DNA of 42,453 bases. Source: Candidatus Coproplasma avistercoris. GTDB lineage: Bacteria > Bacillota > Clostridia > Christensenellales > Borkfalkiaceae. This document shows, piece after piece, positions 23,149 to 31,273 of the stretch. The stretch lies in the NCBI GenBank assembly GCA_018711385.1, contig DVIK01000028.1, positions 1 to 42,453 of the forward strand, in the 5' to 3' direction. Under the pieces are notes generated by a model. The model did no database searches, was not told where the DNA came from, and saw only the letters and a program-made list of their open reading frames with translations. The translations under genes and the position numbers were made by a program. How positions within the stretch are numbered: the first letter of the stretch is position 1; every line of letters begins with the position of its first letter.

Positions 23149-24153
23149 TTACTTTTTATCCTTATCCTTGCGTTTCTTATTGCGGCGCGTCCTTTTTATC
23201 ACGTCGCCGTTTTTCATGAACTTGCCTAAGAATATGCCCACGCCCACGGTGAGCAAAAGCGTGCAGGCGAGTATCACCCAGAACCACAGCCCCGAGTTTG
23301 TGCCCTCGCCTATCTGCCCGGGCACGTAAACGTTCATGCCCCAGAATCCCGCGATCATCGTCGGTATCGCCAGCAGCACGGTGATTATGGTCAGCTTCTT
23401 CATGCTGTTGTTGGCGTTGTTGGAGATCATCGAACCGTAGGCGTCCATCGTCACGGTGAGTATGTCCTTGTATATGTTGCACATCTCCATCGCCTGCTTG
23501 CTCTCTATGGCCACGTCGTCGTACAGGTCCTGATAGTCCTCGCGCGTGGTCACTGCCTCCGCCTTGGAGAGCTTCTCCTGTACGCCGTAGTTGGAGTTGA
23601 GCGACGTGGAGATATATACCAGCGAGTTTTCGAGATCCAGAAGCTGCGCTATCTCCTCGTTCTTCATCGTCTTGCCCAGCTCTGCCTGAACGCGGCGCGA
23701 CTTTCTGTCGATCTGGGTGAGGACGTTCAGAAAGCGCTTTGCGTTGCCCAACATGAAGTTGAGCGTGAATAAAACGGGCTTTTCGGTGAGCACCTTCTGC
23801 CTGCCCGTTATGAAGTCTTTGAGCACGGGGTTGCCTTTAAGGCAGACGGTGACAACGCATTTTGAATTGTATATGACTGCGAGGGGGAGGGTGGAGTATA
23901 CGTCGCCGCTGTCGCCCTCCTCGATGACAGGGCAGTCGAGTATGAACATATAGTTGCCGTCGTCGATCTCGGCACGCGCGCGCTCCTGGTCGTCCAGCGC
24001 CGAGGCGAGCATATCCTCGGAGATGCCCGAAAGCGCGGCGATGTCCTCCATCTCGTCGTCGGTGGGGTTTATCATATCCACCCAGCACAGCGGGCGGAAC
24101 CCTTCGAGCTGCATAAGCGGGCGTTTTTCCGAAGTGCAAAAGAACTGTACCAT
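23149..24153 (-). CDS. corA: CorA-family magnesium/divalent cation transporter
   Basis: Pentameric Mg2+/Co2+ channel. 334 aa from the ATG at 24153, chosen over the longer track start because AAGGCGG lies shortly before it. A large cytosolic domain (VDMINPTDDEMEDIAALSGI; LPLAVIYNSKCVVTV; NVLTQIDRKSRRVQAEL) is followed by two C-terminal membrane helices with the signature GFWGMNV at the pore and a basic tail (KRTRRNKKRKDKDKK). The long leader with a terminator just before the start suggests control in the leader. Confidence 0.93.
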   Translation of the reverse strand: MVQFFCTSEKRPLMQLEGFRPLCWVDMINPTDDEMEDIAALSGISEDMLASALDDQERARAEIDDGNYMFILDCPVIEEGDSGDVYSTLPLAVIYNSKCVVTVCLKGNPVLKDFITGRQKVLTEKPVLFTLNFMLGNAKRFLNVLTQIDRKSRRVQAELGKTMKNEEIAQLLDLENSLVYISTSLNSNYGVQEKLSKAEAVTTREDYQDLYDDVAIESKQAMEMCNIYKDILTVTMDAYGSMISNNANNSMKKLTIITVLLAIPTMIAGFWGMNVYVPGQIGEGTNSGLWFWVILACTLLLTVGVGIFLGKFMKNGDVIKRTRRNKKRKDKDKK

Positions 24154-24366
24154 AGCTTTGTACCGCCTTGAAATTAGTAAAAAAATGCACGGGATAAAAA
24201 CCCGTGCCAAGGAAGGTATGGTACGGAATTTTTATCTCTTAAAGTATTGTGTTACAGTTAAAACTGTAATATGGGTCCATAAAAAACTCCCCGTCCGCGC
24301 GGACGTAATTATTCGGCTGCGCACGCATTTGCGCACGGCAAAAAAGACCGCATATCCGCATCGGTG
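24154..24366 (-). promoter_or_regulatory. Long structured corA leader
   Basis: The corA promoter leaves about 213 nt of untranslated leader. It contains GTGCGCA/TGCGCA (near 24312-24336), CGTCCGCGCGGACG followed by a T-tract, an 18-bp palindrome TTACAGTT-AA-AACTGTAA (24252-24269), and a full terminator right before the gene. By eye it does not match the M-box (ykoK) Mg2+ riboswitch. Its nature is open: new metal leader or ordinary attenuation. Confidence 0.45.
24178..24207 (-). terminator. Leader terminator ahead of corA
   Basis: On the minus strand GCACGGG pairs with CCCGTGC around TTTTTAT and is followed by ATTTTTTTACT, 25 bases before the corA ATG. A terminator inside the leader implies attenuation. 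Confidence 0.75.
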
Positions 24367-24373
24367 TAACCCT

Positions 24374-24402
24374 ATTATAATGTATTATATTCCGTTTGGC
24401 AA
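24374..24402 (-). promoter_or_regulatory. Promoter for corA-fmdB
   Basis: On the minus strand TTGCCA (24402-24397), 17-bp spacer, TATAAT (24379-24374). Confidence 0.7.
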
Positions 24403-24435
24403 GCAAAAGGCAAAAAAATCCGGCAAAATTTAACG

Positions 24436-24465
24436 CCCGCGCGCCCGCGGTTGCGGGCGCGCGGG
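24436..24465 (-). terminator. GC-rich hairpin after the M1 peptidase gene
   Basis: CCCGCGCGCCCGC pairs with GCGGGCGCGCGGG (13 bp) around GGTT; on the minus strand GTTAAATTTTG follows. Probable terminator for the metallopeptidase, with an imperfect U-tract. Confidence 0.55.
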
Positions 24466-24487
24466 GCCGATGCGCGCGTTGTTCAGG

Positions 24488-24497
24488 GCATATATGC
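24488..24497. repeat. Intergenic palindrome GCATATATGC, copy 4
   Basis: Exact copy of the 10-mer, 35 bp beyond the 3' end of the minus-strand metallopeptidase gene. Confidence 0.6.
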
Positions 24498-24531
24498 GGT
24501 GCGATCTGCTGTTTTGCCGCCGGATGCCTTG

Positions 24532-25959
24532 TTAAATTATCACCTTGCCTTCTATAAAACTTTCAAACACGCCCGAAAGGTCGCCGTGCTTTTCAAAGCA
24601 TTTTTGCAGCGCGTCGGCGGTCGCCGTCTTTCCGCGCATGTCTTCGAAGTAACTTTTAAGCGCCCCGAAGAACTTATCGTCGCCTACGGAGGAGCGCAGC
24701 GTCTCGAACAGCAGCAACCCCTTGTTGTAGGCTATGTTAACGTATTCGTAGTCGCTTAAAAAGTCCTTAAGGTGCCTGTTCATCGTGGTGTCGGCATCGC
24801 CGAACAGCTGCCCGTACACCGAATAGAACGCCCTGTACGCCTCGGTGGCGGAGTGTACTATGCCCGCGCGGGTATAGCCGTACTGCGGGTGTTCCTCGAA
24901 AAAGCACAGCGTGCTGTATTCCGCCAGCCCCTCGTCCTGCCATGCGCAGTTCAGCTGGTCGCTGCCCACCATGGCGTACCACCACTGGTGCGCCACCTCG
25001 TGCACGGTCGCATATATGGCATCGTCGCCCGAAAGTTCGTCGCTTATCATCGCCAGCGCGGGATACTCCATGCCGCCCGCGGCAAATCCCGTCTGCACTA
25101 TGTTCAGCTGCGGATATTCGTATTCTCCGAACTTATCTTCGAAGTACGCAAGCGCCTGCGCCGCCGCGTCCAGCACCTCTTCCGCATGCGCGTCGTCGCA
25201 ATGATAGTAATTCACGGGCGTGCCGCCTGCATCCGCCGTCAGCTTTTCAAATCCGTCGGAGAGCACTATGCAGAAGTCGCGCGCGTTTTCCAGCTCGTAA
25301 AACAGCGTATTGCCGTCGGCTCCCGTCTGCATTCCGCTCGCCGCCGCGCCGAAGCCCGCGGGCAGCGTCAGCTCCACCGTATAGTCGGCGCAATCGCTTG
25401 CGAACGGGTCGCCGTCGCTGTAATATTCGCACTGTAAAAATCCGCCGTCCTCCGTGCGCGTGCAGACCGTCGGATAAAAGTTGCCCAGGTTGACCGTGCG
25501 CTGCGTTATCCCCGTGCGGTGGTTTACTTTTGCAAGCGTGAGCTCGTAGCTTAACGTAACGGTAGCGCGCCCGCCCGTCTCAAGCGTGTCGGGCAGCGTT
25601 ACCTGCAGTATATTCTCGTCCGAACCGCAGATCTTCCACTCCTTCGCGCCGTCAACTGCGGTTATCTCCATTCCGCCGTAGCTCGTGCCCGCATAGTATG
25701 CGCGTGAGCGCAGTTCGTCTGAAACGGGCCTGAACTGCGCGCCGCTGCGGTAGGCGTTGGGATAGATGTTGAATTCCAGCGTGCCGGTGGGTGCGGAGGC
25801 GTTGTAGTAGTCGACTTCGCACTCGGCGGTGAGCGTGCCGTTTGAGTACTGTGCGGATATGCGGTAATCGGTGCGCCCGTCGTCGTTTCTGCACGCCGTT
25901 GCGGGCATTGCGCCGCAGCATACCGCCGCGGCTATTATAAGGCAGAATGATCTCTTCAT
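24532..25959 (-). CDS. M1-family zinc metallopeptidase lipoprotein
   Basis: 475-aa exported peptidase of the aminopeptidase N type. The start at 25959 gives a proper signal (MKRSFCLIIAAAVCCGAMP) and a Cys after ATA that may be a non-canonical lipobox; the track start adds 25 residues without a signal. A beta-rich N-domain leads to the substrate-binding GGMEYPALAM (GAMEN equivalent) and the zinc site HEVAHQWW, with the third ligand Glu 18 residues later in DEGLAEY. The C-terminal helical region includes YNKGLLLFETLR. No clear ribosome binding site precedes the ATG. Probably trims peptides at the cell surface. It is divergent from the nitrilase-like gene. Confidence 0.9.
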   Translation of the reverse strand: MKRSFCLIIAAAVCCGAMPATACRNDDGRTDYRISAQYSNGTLTAECEVDYYNASAPTGTLEFNIYPNAYRSGAQFRPVSDELRSRAYYAGTSYGGMEITAVDGAKEWKICGSDENILQVTLPDTLETGGRATVTLSYELTLAKVNHRTGITQRTVNLGNFYPTVCTRTEDGGFLQCEYYSDGDPFASDCADYTVELTLPAGFGAAASGMQTGADGNTLFYELENARDFCIVLSDGFEKLTADAGGTPVNYYHCDDAHAEEVLDAAAQALAYFEDKFGEYEYPQLNIVQTGFAAGGMEYPALAMISDELSGDDAIYATVHEVAHQWWYAMVGSDQLNCAWQDEGLAEYSTLCFFEEHPQYGYTRAGIVHSATEAYRAFYSVYGQLFGDADTTMNRHLKDFLSDYEYVNIAYNKGLLLFETLRSSVGDDKFFGALKSYFEDMRGKTATADALQKCFEKHGDLSGVFESFIEGKVII

Positions 25960-26016
25960 GGTACAATATCGTATGCGTCCGCGGTCGCCGTCTTGACAGG
26001 TTTTGCAAAAAATTTT

Positions 26017-26046
26017 TTCACAAACGCGCGGCAAATCAAATACAAT
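26017..26046 (+). promoter_or_regulatory. Possible promoter for the nitrilase-like gene
   Basis: TTCACA (26017-26022), 18-bp spacer, TACAAT (26041-26046). The start site would fall at about 26053, at the ATG itself, implying a leaderless or very short-leader mRNA. Confidence 0.4.
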
Positions 26047-26053
26047 GGATTGT

Positions 26054-26701
26054 ATGAAGGTGTGTGTTGTTACGTCGGGGGCGGCGCGGCTGCCGGAGTG
26101 CGACGTCGCGCTGTTCGGCTTCGAAAGGCTGGGCGCCGTCGATTATGAAAGCGAACTTTCGGGCAAGAGCGAAAAGTTCGAAGAGGTCGCGCGCCTCTCG
26201 CGCGCGGCGGGCTGCGGCGTGGTGTGCGGCTGCATAACTTCATCGCGCGGGGCGGTGCGCAAGTCTGCCGCGGCGGCGTGTTCGGGCAAACTGCTCGGCA
26301 TATCCGATATGTGCCGCGTATTCGGCGACGAGAAGTATAAGAGCGGCGCCTCGCTCGGGCTGTATATGCTGGGCGGATGCAGGGCGGGCGTGCTTATAGA
26401 AAACGATATATATTTCCCCGAATGCATGCGCTCGCTGGCGGCGTGCGGCTGTTCGATCGTGTTGTTTTTAAGCGAGGGGCTGCGCCCCGTCCACTCCGTG
26501 CTCATGCGTGCCTACGCGTATCTATACGGCGTTCCGGTCATCGGCTGCGCGGGCAGGACGGCGCTGTTTGCCGAAACTTCGGGCGGGCTGGCCACTTCCA
26601 ATCTGCCGCTCACGCTGTTCGAAACTTCCCGCGTCCCGTGCTGGCGCACGGTCACCTCGCGCATGCGCGGCGCCGCGGAGGACGACGACGCCGATTTTTA
26701 A
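26054..26701 (+). CDS. Nitrilase-superfamily-like protein lacking the catalytic cysteine
   Basis: 215-aa protein resembling the carbon-nitrogen hydrolase fold: RLSRAAGCGVVCGCITSSRG, YMLGGCRAGVLIENDIYFPECMRSLAACGCSIVLFLSE, and a C-terminal AYLYGVPVIGCAGRTALFAETSGG. The segment AGVLIENDIYFPE aligns with the family's GvlICyDlxFPE, but the catalytic Cys is Glu. It is therefore likely a pseudoenzyme or a protein with a changed role. The start ATG 26054 (MKVCVV) fits the fold; an ATG nine bases earlier is possible. No ribosome binding site is visible. It lies just upstream of yicC. Confidence 0.55.
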   Translation: MKVCVVTSGAARLPECDVALFGFERLGAVDYESELSGKSEKFEEVARLSRAAGCGVVCGCITSSRGAVRKSAAAACSGKLLGISDMCRVFGDEKYKSGASLGLYMLGGCRAGVLIENDIYFPECMRSLAACGCSIVLFLSEGLRPVHSVLMRAYAYLYGVPVIGCAGRTALFAETSGGLATSNLPLTLFETSRVPCWRTVTSRMRGAAEDDDADF

Positions 26702-26749
26702 CCGTTTGTAAAATCAGTGCGCAAAAATTGCCGTAACGGGGCAAACCGC

Positions 26750-26778
26750 TTGAAATTTTTTGCACGGTTTGCTATAAT
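26750..26778 (+). promoter_or_regulatory. Promoter for yicC-gmk-rpoZ
   Basis: TTGAAA (26750-26755), 17-bp spacer, TATAAT (26773-26778). The first promoter of the large conserved cluster. Confidence 0.85.
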
Positions 26779-26851
26779 GTAGTCTGCAGTAATGTCGGCG
26801 GCTATGCCGGCGGCTGCAAATTTACGGTATTTGCAAAAGGGGTTTGCGCAT

Positions 26852-27736
26852 ATGCTCAGCATGACGGGTTACGGCAGAGGCGGATACAGCGGCGGAGGAA
26901 TAGAGCTCTCCGTGGAGATCAAGACGGTGAATAACCGCTATCTCGACGTATCGGTAAAGGCGCCGCGCGTATTTGCCGCCTATGAAGAGGCCGTGCGCAA
27001 CGCCATCCGCAAAAAATTCACGCGCGGCCATGCCGACGTCTACGTCAATCTTACGGACAAGCGCGAAGAAAAGTGCGGCGCCCGCCTGGACGAGGGCGTT
27101 GCGACCGCCTGCCTGAACGCGCTCAGAAGGCTGAAAGAGCTCGCGGCGGACATCGTGCCCTCCGCGGCCTGCGGCGATCTCGTTTCCCTGCTGCGCATGC
27201 CCGATATGCTGGTGCAGGGCGAGGCGCAGGCGGCCGACGAGCAGTTGACCGGAGCGCTCGACAACGCGCTGGACGCGGCGCTCGATAACCTCAACGCCAT
27301 GCGCCTGAAAGAGGGCGAAAAGCTCAGGGCAGACATGCTCTCGCGCATGGACAGGATAGAGGCGCTCGTGGGCGAAGTTTCCGCCCGTGCGCCCCTCGTT
27401 GCCGAGGATTACAGGGCAAAGCTCAAAGAGAAGGTGGAAAAGTACCTCGCGGATGCAACGGTGGACGAGGGCAAGCTGCTCACCGAGGTGGCGCTGTTTG
27501 CCGACAAGTCGAACATAGACGAAGAGCTCACCCGCCTGCGCTCGCACATAGAGCAGTTCAGGGAGATCTGCGGGGCCGGGGTAGTGGGCAGGAAGCTCGA
27601 CTTCCTCGTGCAGGAGTTCAACAGGGAGACCAACACGATATGCTCCAAGAGCAACGATCTGACCATCACCCGCTGCGGGTTGGAGCTCAAAAACGAGATA
27701 GAAAAAATACGCGAACAGGTGCAGAACGTTGAATAG
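26852..27736 (+). CDS. yicC: YicC/YloC family endoribonuclease
   Basis: 294 aa from ATG 26852 (AAAAGGGG upstream); the track start is 60 bases too early. Family markers: MLSMTGYGRG at the very start, VEIKTVNNRYLDVSVKAPR, NLTDKRE, and a C-terminal DFLVQEFNRETNTICSKSNDLTITRCGLELKNEIEKIREQVQNVE. YicC proteins are implicated in RNA decay. It precedes gmk as in most Firmicutes, but the small remA gene usually between them is missing. Confidence 0.95.
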   Translation: MLSMTGYGRGGYSGGGIELSVEIKTVNNRYLDVSVKAPRVFAAYEEAVRNAIRKKFTRGHADVYVNLTDKREEKCGARLDEGVATACLNALRRLKELAADIVPSAACGDLVSLLRMPDMLVQGEAQAADEQLTGALDNALDAALDNLNAMRLKEGEKLRADMLSRMDRIEALVGEVSARAPLVAEDYRAKLKEKVEKYLADATVDEGKLLTEVALFADKSNIDEELTRLRSHIEQFREICGAGVVGRKLDFLVQEFNRETNTICSKSNDLTITRCGLELKNEIEKIREQVQNVE

Positions 27737-28301
27737 GCAGAGAAATGTGCTCGCCGTCATCTCCGGGCCGTCCGGGGTGGGCAAGGGCACCGTCATAAAG
27801 GAGATGTTCAGGCTGCGCCCCTCGCTCAAAGAGAGCGTGTCGTGCACCACGCGCGCGCCGCGCGCGGGCGAGCGGGACGGCGTGGATTACTTCTTCGTCA
27901 GCCGCGAACGCTTCCTGCAGATGATCGAAGGCGGCGAGCTTCTGGAATACTCCGAACACTTCGAAAATTACTACGGCACGCCGCGCGCCTTTGTGGAAAA
28001 GACGCTGCTCTCGGGCGATATCATCCTCGAAATAGACGTCGACGGCGCGCTCTCGGTAAAGGCGGCGCACCCTTCGGCGGTGCTCATCATGATAGAGCCG
28101 CCCGACATGGACGAGCTGAAAAGGCGGCTGGAAAAGCGCGGCACGGAGAGCGGGGAAAAGGTCGCCCTGCGCATATCCCGCGCCGAATACGAACTTTCAA
28201 AGAAAGATAAATACGATTACTGCGTGGTGAACGAAGACGTCACTGCCGCGGCTAAGCGTATTCTGGAAATAATAGATGCAGAAAAGGAGGTTTTGCTATG
28301 A
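27729..28301 (+). CDS. gmk: Guanylate kinase
   Basis: Phosphorylates GMP to GDP, also limiting (p)ppGpp precursors. 190 aa with P-loop GPSGVGKGT, SCTTRAPRAGERDGVDYFFVS, LLEYSEHFENYYGTPRAFVE and EIDVDGALSV. The start is a TTG (27729) that overlaps the yicC stop, with AGGTG about eight bases before it; GTG 27747 is an alternative but would truncate the first strand. Its stop overlaps the rpoZ start. Confidence 0.96.
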   Translation: MNRQRNVLAVISGPSGVGKGTVIKEMFRLRPSLKESVSCTTRAPRAGERDGVDYFFVSRERFLQMIEGGELLEYSEHFENYYGTPRAFVEKTLLSGDIILEIDVDGALSVKAAHPSAVLIMIEPPDMDELKRRLEKRGTESGEKVALRISRAEYELSKKDKYDYCVVNEDVTAAAKRILEIIDAEKEVLL

Positions 28302-28510
28302 TAAATAAACCTGCGGTAGACCAACTTATCGGAAAACTTTCGGCAGACGGCCACGATGCCTCGCGCTACGAACTGTGTGTGGTCGCTTCGAAGCGCGCCC
28401 GCCAGATAATCGAGCAGAACAACGGCAGGGAGCTGCCGGGCAAGATGAAACCCATAACCGTTGCCTGCAACGAGATCGCGGCAGGCAAGGTGATAAGCGC
28501 AAAGGATTAA
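28298..28510 (+). CDS. rpoZ: RNA polymerase omega subunit
   Basis: 70-aa omega subunit that helps assemble beta-prime. Family features: SRYELCVVASKRARQI near the middle and PITVACNEIAAGKV near the end. ATG 28298 overlaps the gmk stop (ATGA) and AGGAGG precedes it. coaBC usually follows in Firmicutes but here priA comes next. Confidence 0.93.
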   Translation: MINKPAVDQLIGKLSADGHDASRYELCVVASKRARQIIEQNNGRELPGKMKPITVACNEIAAGKVISAKD

Positions 28511-28514
28511 CCTG

Positions 28515-28543
28515 TTCAGCCCCGCGCCCCGCGCGGGGCTGAA
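28515..28543. other. GC-rich hairpin between rpoZ and priA
   Basis: TTCAGCCCCGCG pairs with CGCGGGGCTGAA (12 bp) across a five-base loop. No U-tract follows, so it may act as an mRNA processing or stability element rather than a terminator. Confidence 0.5.
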
Positions 28544-28573
28544 TATTACCGGCCGACCGCGGCGGAGCCTTGT

Positions 28574-30745
28574 ATGTATGCACAGGTAATAGTTGATATA
28601 GCCCACAGCCAGGTGGACAGAATTTTTGAATATTCCTGCGAAGACGGCACCCCTGCGGGCAGCCGCGTAAAGGTGCCCTTCGGCGGCAGGACGGTGGACG
28701 GCTTCATAGTGGGGCTGTCCCGCACGAGCGCCTATCCGGCGGAAAAGGTCAAACCTGTCAGCTTCGTATATGAAGAGCCTCCCGCCCTCGTGCCCGAATG
28801 CTTTTCGCTGATGAGCGAGCTTTCGGAACGCTACCGCGTGCCCAAGGCGGTGTGTTTAAGGCTGTTTCTGCCTTCGGAGATGCGCTCTGGCAAGGTGCGC
28901 GAACTCTATAAAAAGGTGCTGAAATTCAGCGGCGCCGCGCTCAGTTTTTCCGGATCGGCAAAAAAGCAGCGGCAGTTTTACGACTTTTTAAGGGAGGCCG
29001 GGCAGGCCGAATACACCCCCTGCTGCGAAAAGTTCGGCCGCGGCGCTGTGAACGCCGTAGTCGAAAAGGGCGGCGCGCTCATGGAGAGGGTGCGCATAAA
29101 CCGCTCTCCCTCGGGGTTTGCAGACGGTGAGGAGGCGGGCAAGGTGCTCACTCCCGCGCAGTCTGCGGCGCTGGACGGCATAGAGCGCGACAGCCGTACC
29201 GTGCAGCTTGTGCACGGCGTCACGGGCAGCGGCAAGACGGAGATATATCTGAACGTCATAAGCCGCGCGCTGCAGCGCGGCAAGACGGCCATCTTCCTCG
29301 TGCCCGAGATCTCGCTCACGCCGCAGATGTTCTCGCAGCTGAAGCGCCGCTTCGGCGAACGGGCCGCCATACTGCACAGCGGGCTTTCGGCGGGCGAGCG
29401 GTTCGACGAGTGGTGGAGGCTGCGCACGGGCGAGGCAAAGATAGCCATAGGCGCCCGCAGCGCCATATTCTCCCCGCTGGAAAACATCGGTGCTATAATC
29501 ATCGACGAGGAGCACGACGGCTCTTACTTTTCCGAATCGGCGCCGCGCTATTCCACTCTGGAAGTGGCGCGCCTGCGCGCCGAACACAACGGCTGCAAAC
29601 TCATCCTCGGCAGCGCCACCCCCTCGGTGGAGAGCTATTCCGCCGCCGTGGAGGGCAGGTACAATCTCATCACGCTCAAAGAGCGCATAAACGGCAAGCC
29701 GCTGCCGCACATAACCATAGCCGACATGCGCAAGGAGGTAAAGCGCGGCAACAACACCGCCTTTTCGTCCGCGCTGCGCGAACAGCTCAAAGACACGCTC
29801 GAAAGCGGCAACCAGGCAATAATCTTCTTAAACCGCCGCGGCTATTCGCGCACTGTCATCTGCCAGGACTGCGGCTATGCCTTGAAGTGCGAAAACTGCG
29901 ACGTGGCGCTCGCTTACCACTCGGAGGAAAACTGCCTTAAATGCCACTATTGCGGCGCAAGGTACCGCATGCCGCGCGCCTGTCCCGAATGCGGCGGGCT
30001 GCACCTGCGCTACGGCGGCACGGGTACCCAGCGCGTGGTGGCCGACCTTAAGCACGACTTCCCCTCGGCGCGCATACTGCGCATGGACAACGACACCACT
30101 TCGGGCAAAGAGGGGCACTATAAGATACTCAGACAGTTTGCCGAAAGGCAGGCGGACATACTCGTGGGCACGCAGATGATAGCCAAGGGGCACGACTTCC
30201 CCGCCGTTACGCTGGTGGGCATACTCGACGCCGACATGAGCCTGCACTTTTCCGACTACCGCGCGGGCGAACGCACCTTTCAGCTCATAACGCAGGTCGC
30301 GGGCCGCAGCGGCAGGGCGGGAGAGGCCGGGCAGGTGGTGCTGCAGACCTACTCCCCCGAAAACGCCGTTTTAAGGTATGCGGTCAACTACGACTACGAG
30401 GGCTTCTTCAAAAACGAGGTCGCGCTGCGTAAGGCCACGCGCTTCCCGCCGTTCTCGCTGATATGCAGGGTGATGGTGACGGCGGAGGAAGACGGCCCCG
30501 CGCTCGAGGCGCTCAGAGGCGTATATTTCGGCGCGGAGGAGCTGCGGCAAAGGCACCCCGAAGAGTTCATCTTTCTCAACAAGATGCACTCGCCCATAAA
30601 AAAGATCCAGGGCCGCGTGCGCTATCAGGTTCTCATGCGGCTGGAGGACGGCGGGCTGCTGCCCGAGATCTACGCGCTTGCGGTAAAGTTTTCCTCGCAA
30701 AAGGCGCTCGTCTATGTCGAGGAAAACCCCGTAAATCTTTCATGA
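28574..30745 (+). CDS. priA: Primosomal protein N' (replication restart helicase PriA)
   Basis: Superfamily 2 helicase that reloads the replisome at stalled forks. 723 aa: an N-terminal DNA-binding domain (IVDIAHSQVDRIFEY...VKVPFGGRTVDGFIVG), Walker A GVTGSGKTE, DEEHDGSYF, GSATPSVES, the zinc cluster CQDCGYALKCENCDVAL...CLKCHYCGARYRMPRACPECGG, and GTQMIAKGHDFPAVTLV with QVAGRSGRAGE. The GGAG upstream and the conserved downstream def support the start. Confidence 0.98.
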   Translation: MYAQVIVDIAHSQVDRIFEYSCEDGTPAGSRVKVPFGGRTVDGFIVGLSRTSAYPAEKVKPVSFVYEEPPALVPECFSLMSELSERYRVPKAVCLRLFLPSEMRSGKVRELYKKVLKFSGAALSFSGSAKKQRQFYDFLREAGQAEYTPCCEKFGRGAVNAVVEKGGALMERVRINRSPSGFADGEEAGKVLTPAQSAALDGIERDSRTVQLVHGVTGSGKTEIYLNVISRALQRGKTAIFLVPEISLTPQMFSQLKRRFGERAAILHSGLSAGERFDEWWRLRTGEAKIAIGARSAIFSPLENIGAIIIDEEHDGSYFSESAPRYSTLEVARLRAEHNGCKLILGSATPSVESYSAAVEGRYNLITLKERINGKPLPHITIADMRKEVKRGNNTAFSSALREQLKDTLESGNQAIIFLNRRGYSRTVICQDCGYALKCENCDVALAYHSEENCLKCHYCGARYRMPRACPECGGLHLRYGGTGTQRVVADLKHDFPSARILRMDNDTTSGKEGHYKILRQFAERQADILVGTQMIAKGHDFPAVTLVGILDADMSLHFSDYRAGERTFQLITQVAGRSGRAGEAGQVVLQTYSPENAVLRYAVNYDYEGFFKNEVALRKATRFPPFSLICRVMVTAEEDGPALEALRGVYFGAEELRQRHPEEFIFLNKMHSPIKKIQGRVRYQVLMRLEDGGLLPEIYALAVKFSSQKALVYVEENPVNLS

Positions 30746-30805
30746 TCCCGCAAATTCTGAAATTTACCCGCACATATGGCGGAAATAATAACAAGAGGTG
30801 AAGTT

Positions 30806-31273
30806 ATGGCACGGAGATATGTGGTGCAGGTGGGCGACCCCATACTGCGCACTGTGTGCAGAGAGGTGAAAACATTCAACGGCGAGCTCGCCGCGCTTTT
30901 GGACGACATGAAGGAGACGGTGCGCGCCGAAGACGGCGCGGGCCTTGCCGCCCCCCAGGTGGGAGTGGACGCGCGCGCGGTCGTTATCGACGTGGAGGAG
31001 GGGTTCTTCGAACTTATCAACCCCGAAATAATCTCGCAGAAGGGCGAACAGACCGGCCCCGAGGGCTGCCTTTCGGTAAAGGGCAAGCAGGGCACCGTCA
31101 CCCGCCCCGAAAAGGTCAAGCTCGTCTACCGCGACAGGCAGGGCAGAAAGCACAAGCTCACCGCCGAAGGTTTCTTTGCGCGCGCGGTCTGCCACGAACT
31201 CGACCACCTCGACGGCGTCATCTACACCGACAAGGCCACGGACGTTGTAGACGTGAAAGAGGAGGAGAGGTGA
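30806..31273 (+). CDS. def: Peptide deformylase
   Basis: Removes the formyl group from new proteins' N-termini with a metal. 155 aa from ATG 30806 (AAGAGGTG upstream); the track's start ten residues earlier lacks support. The three family motifs are present: GAGLAAPQVG, EGCLSV and HELDHLDG. Its TGA overlaps the fmt GTG (GTGA), coupling deformylase with formyltransferase. Confidence 0.97.
   Translation: MARRYVVQVGDPILRTVCREVKTFNGELAALLDDMKETVRAEDGAGLAAPQVGVDARAVVIDVEEGFFELINPEIISQKGEQTGPEGCLSVKGKQGTVTRPEKVKLVYRDRQGRKHKLTAEGFFARAVCHELDHLDGVIYTDKATDVVDVKEEER

Noticed and set aside
24200-24370. M-box (ykoK) Mg2+ riboswitch before corA
   Set aside because: The conserved GTTAGGTGAGGCTCC-type core was not found by eye on the minus strand. 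Left as an unassigned leader.
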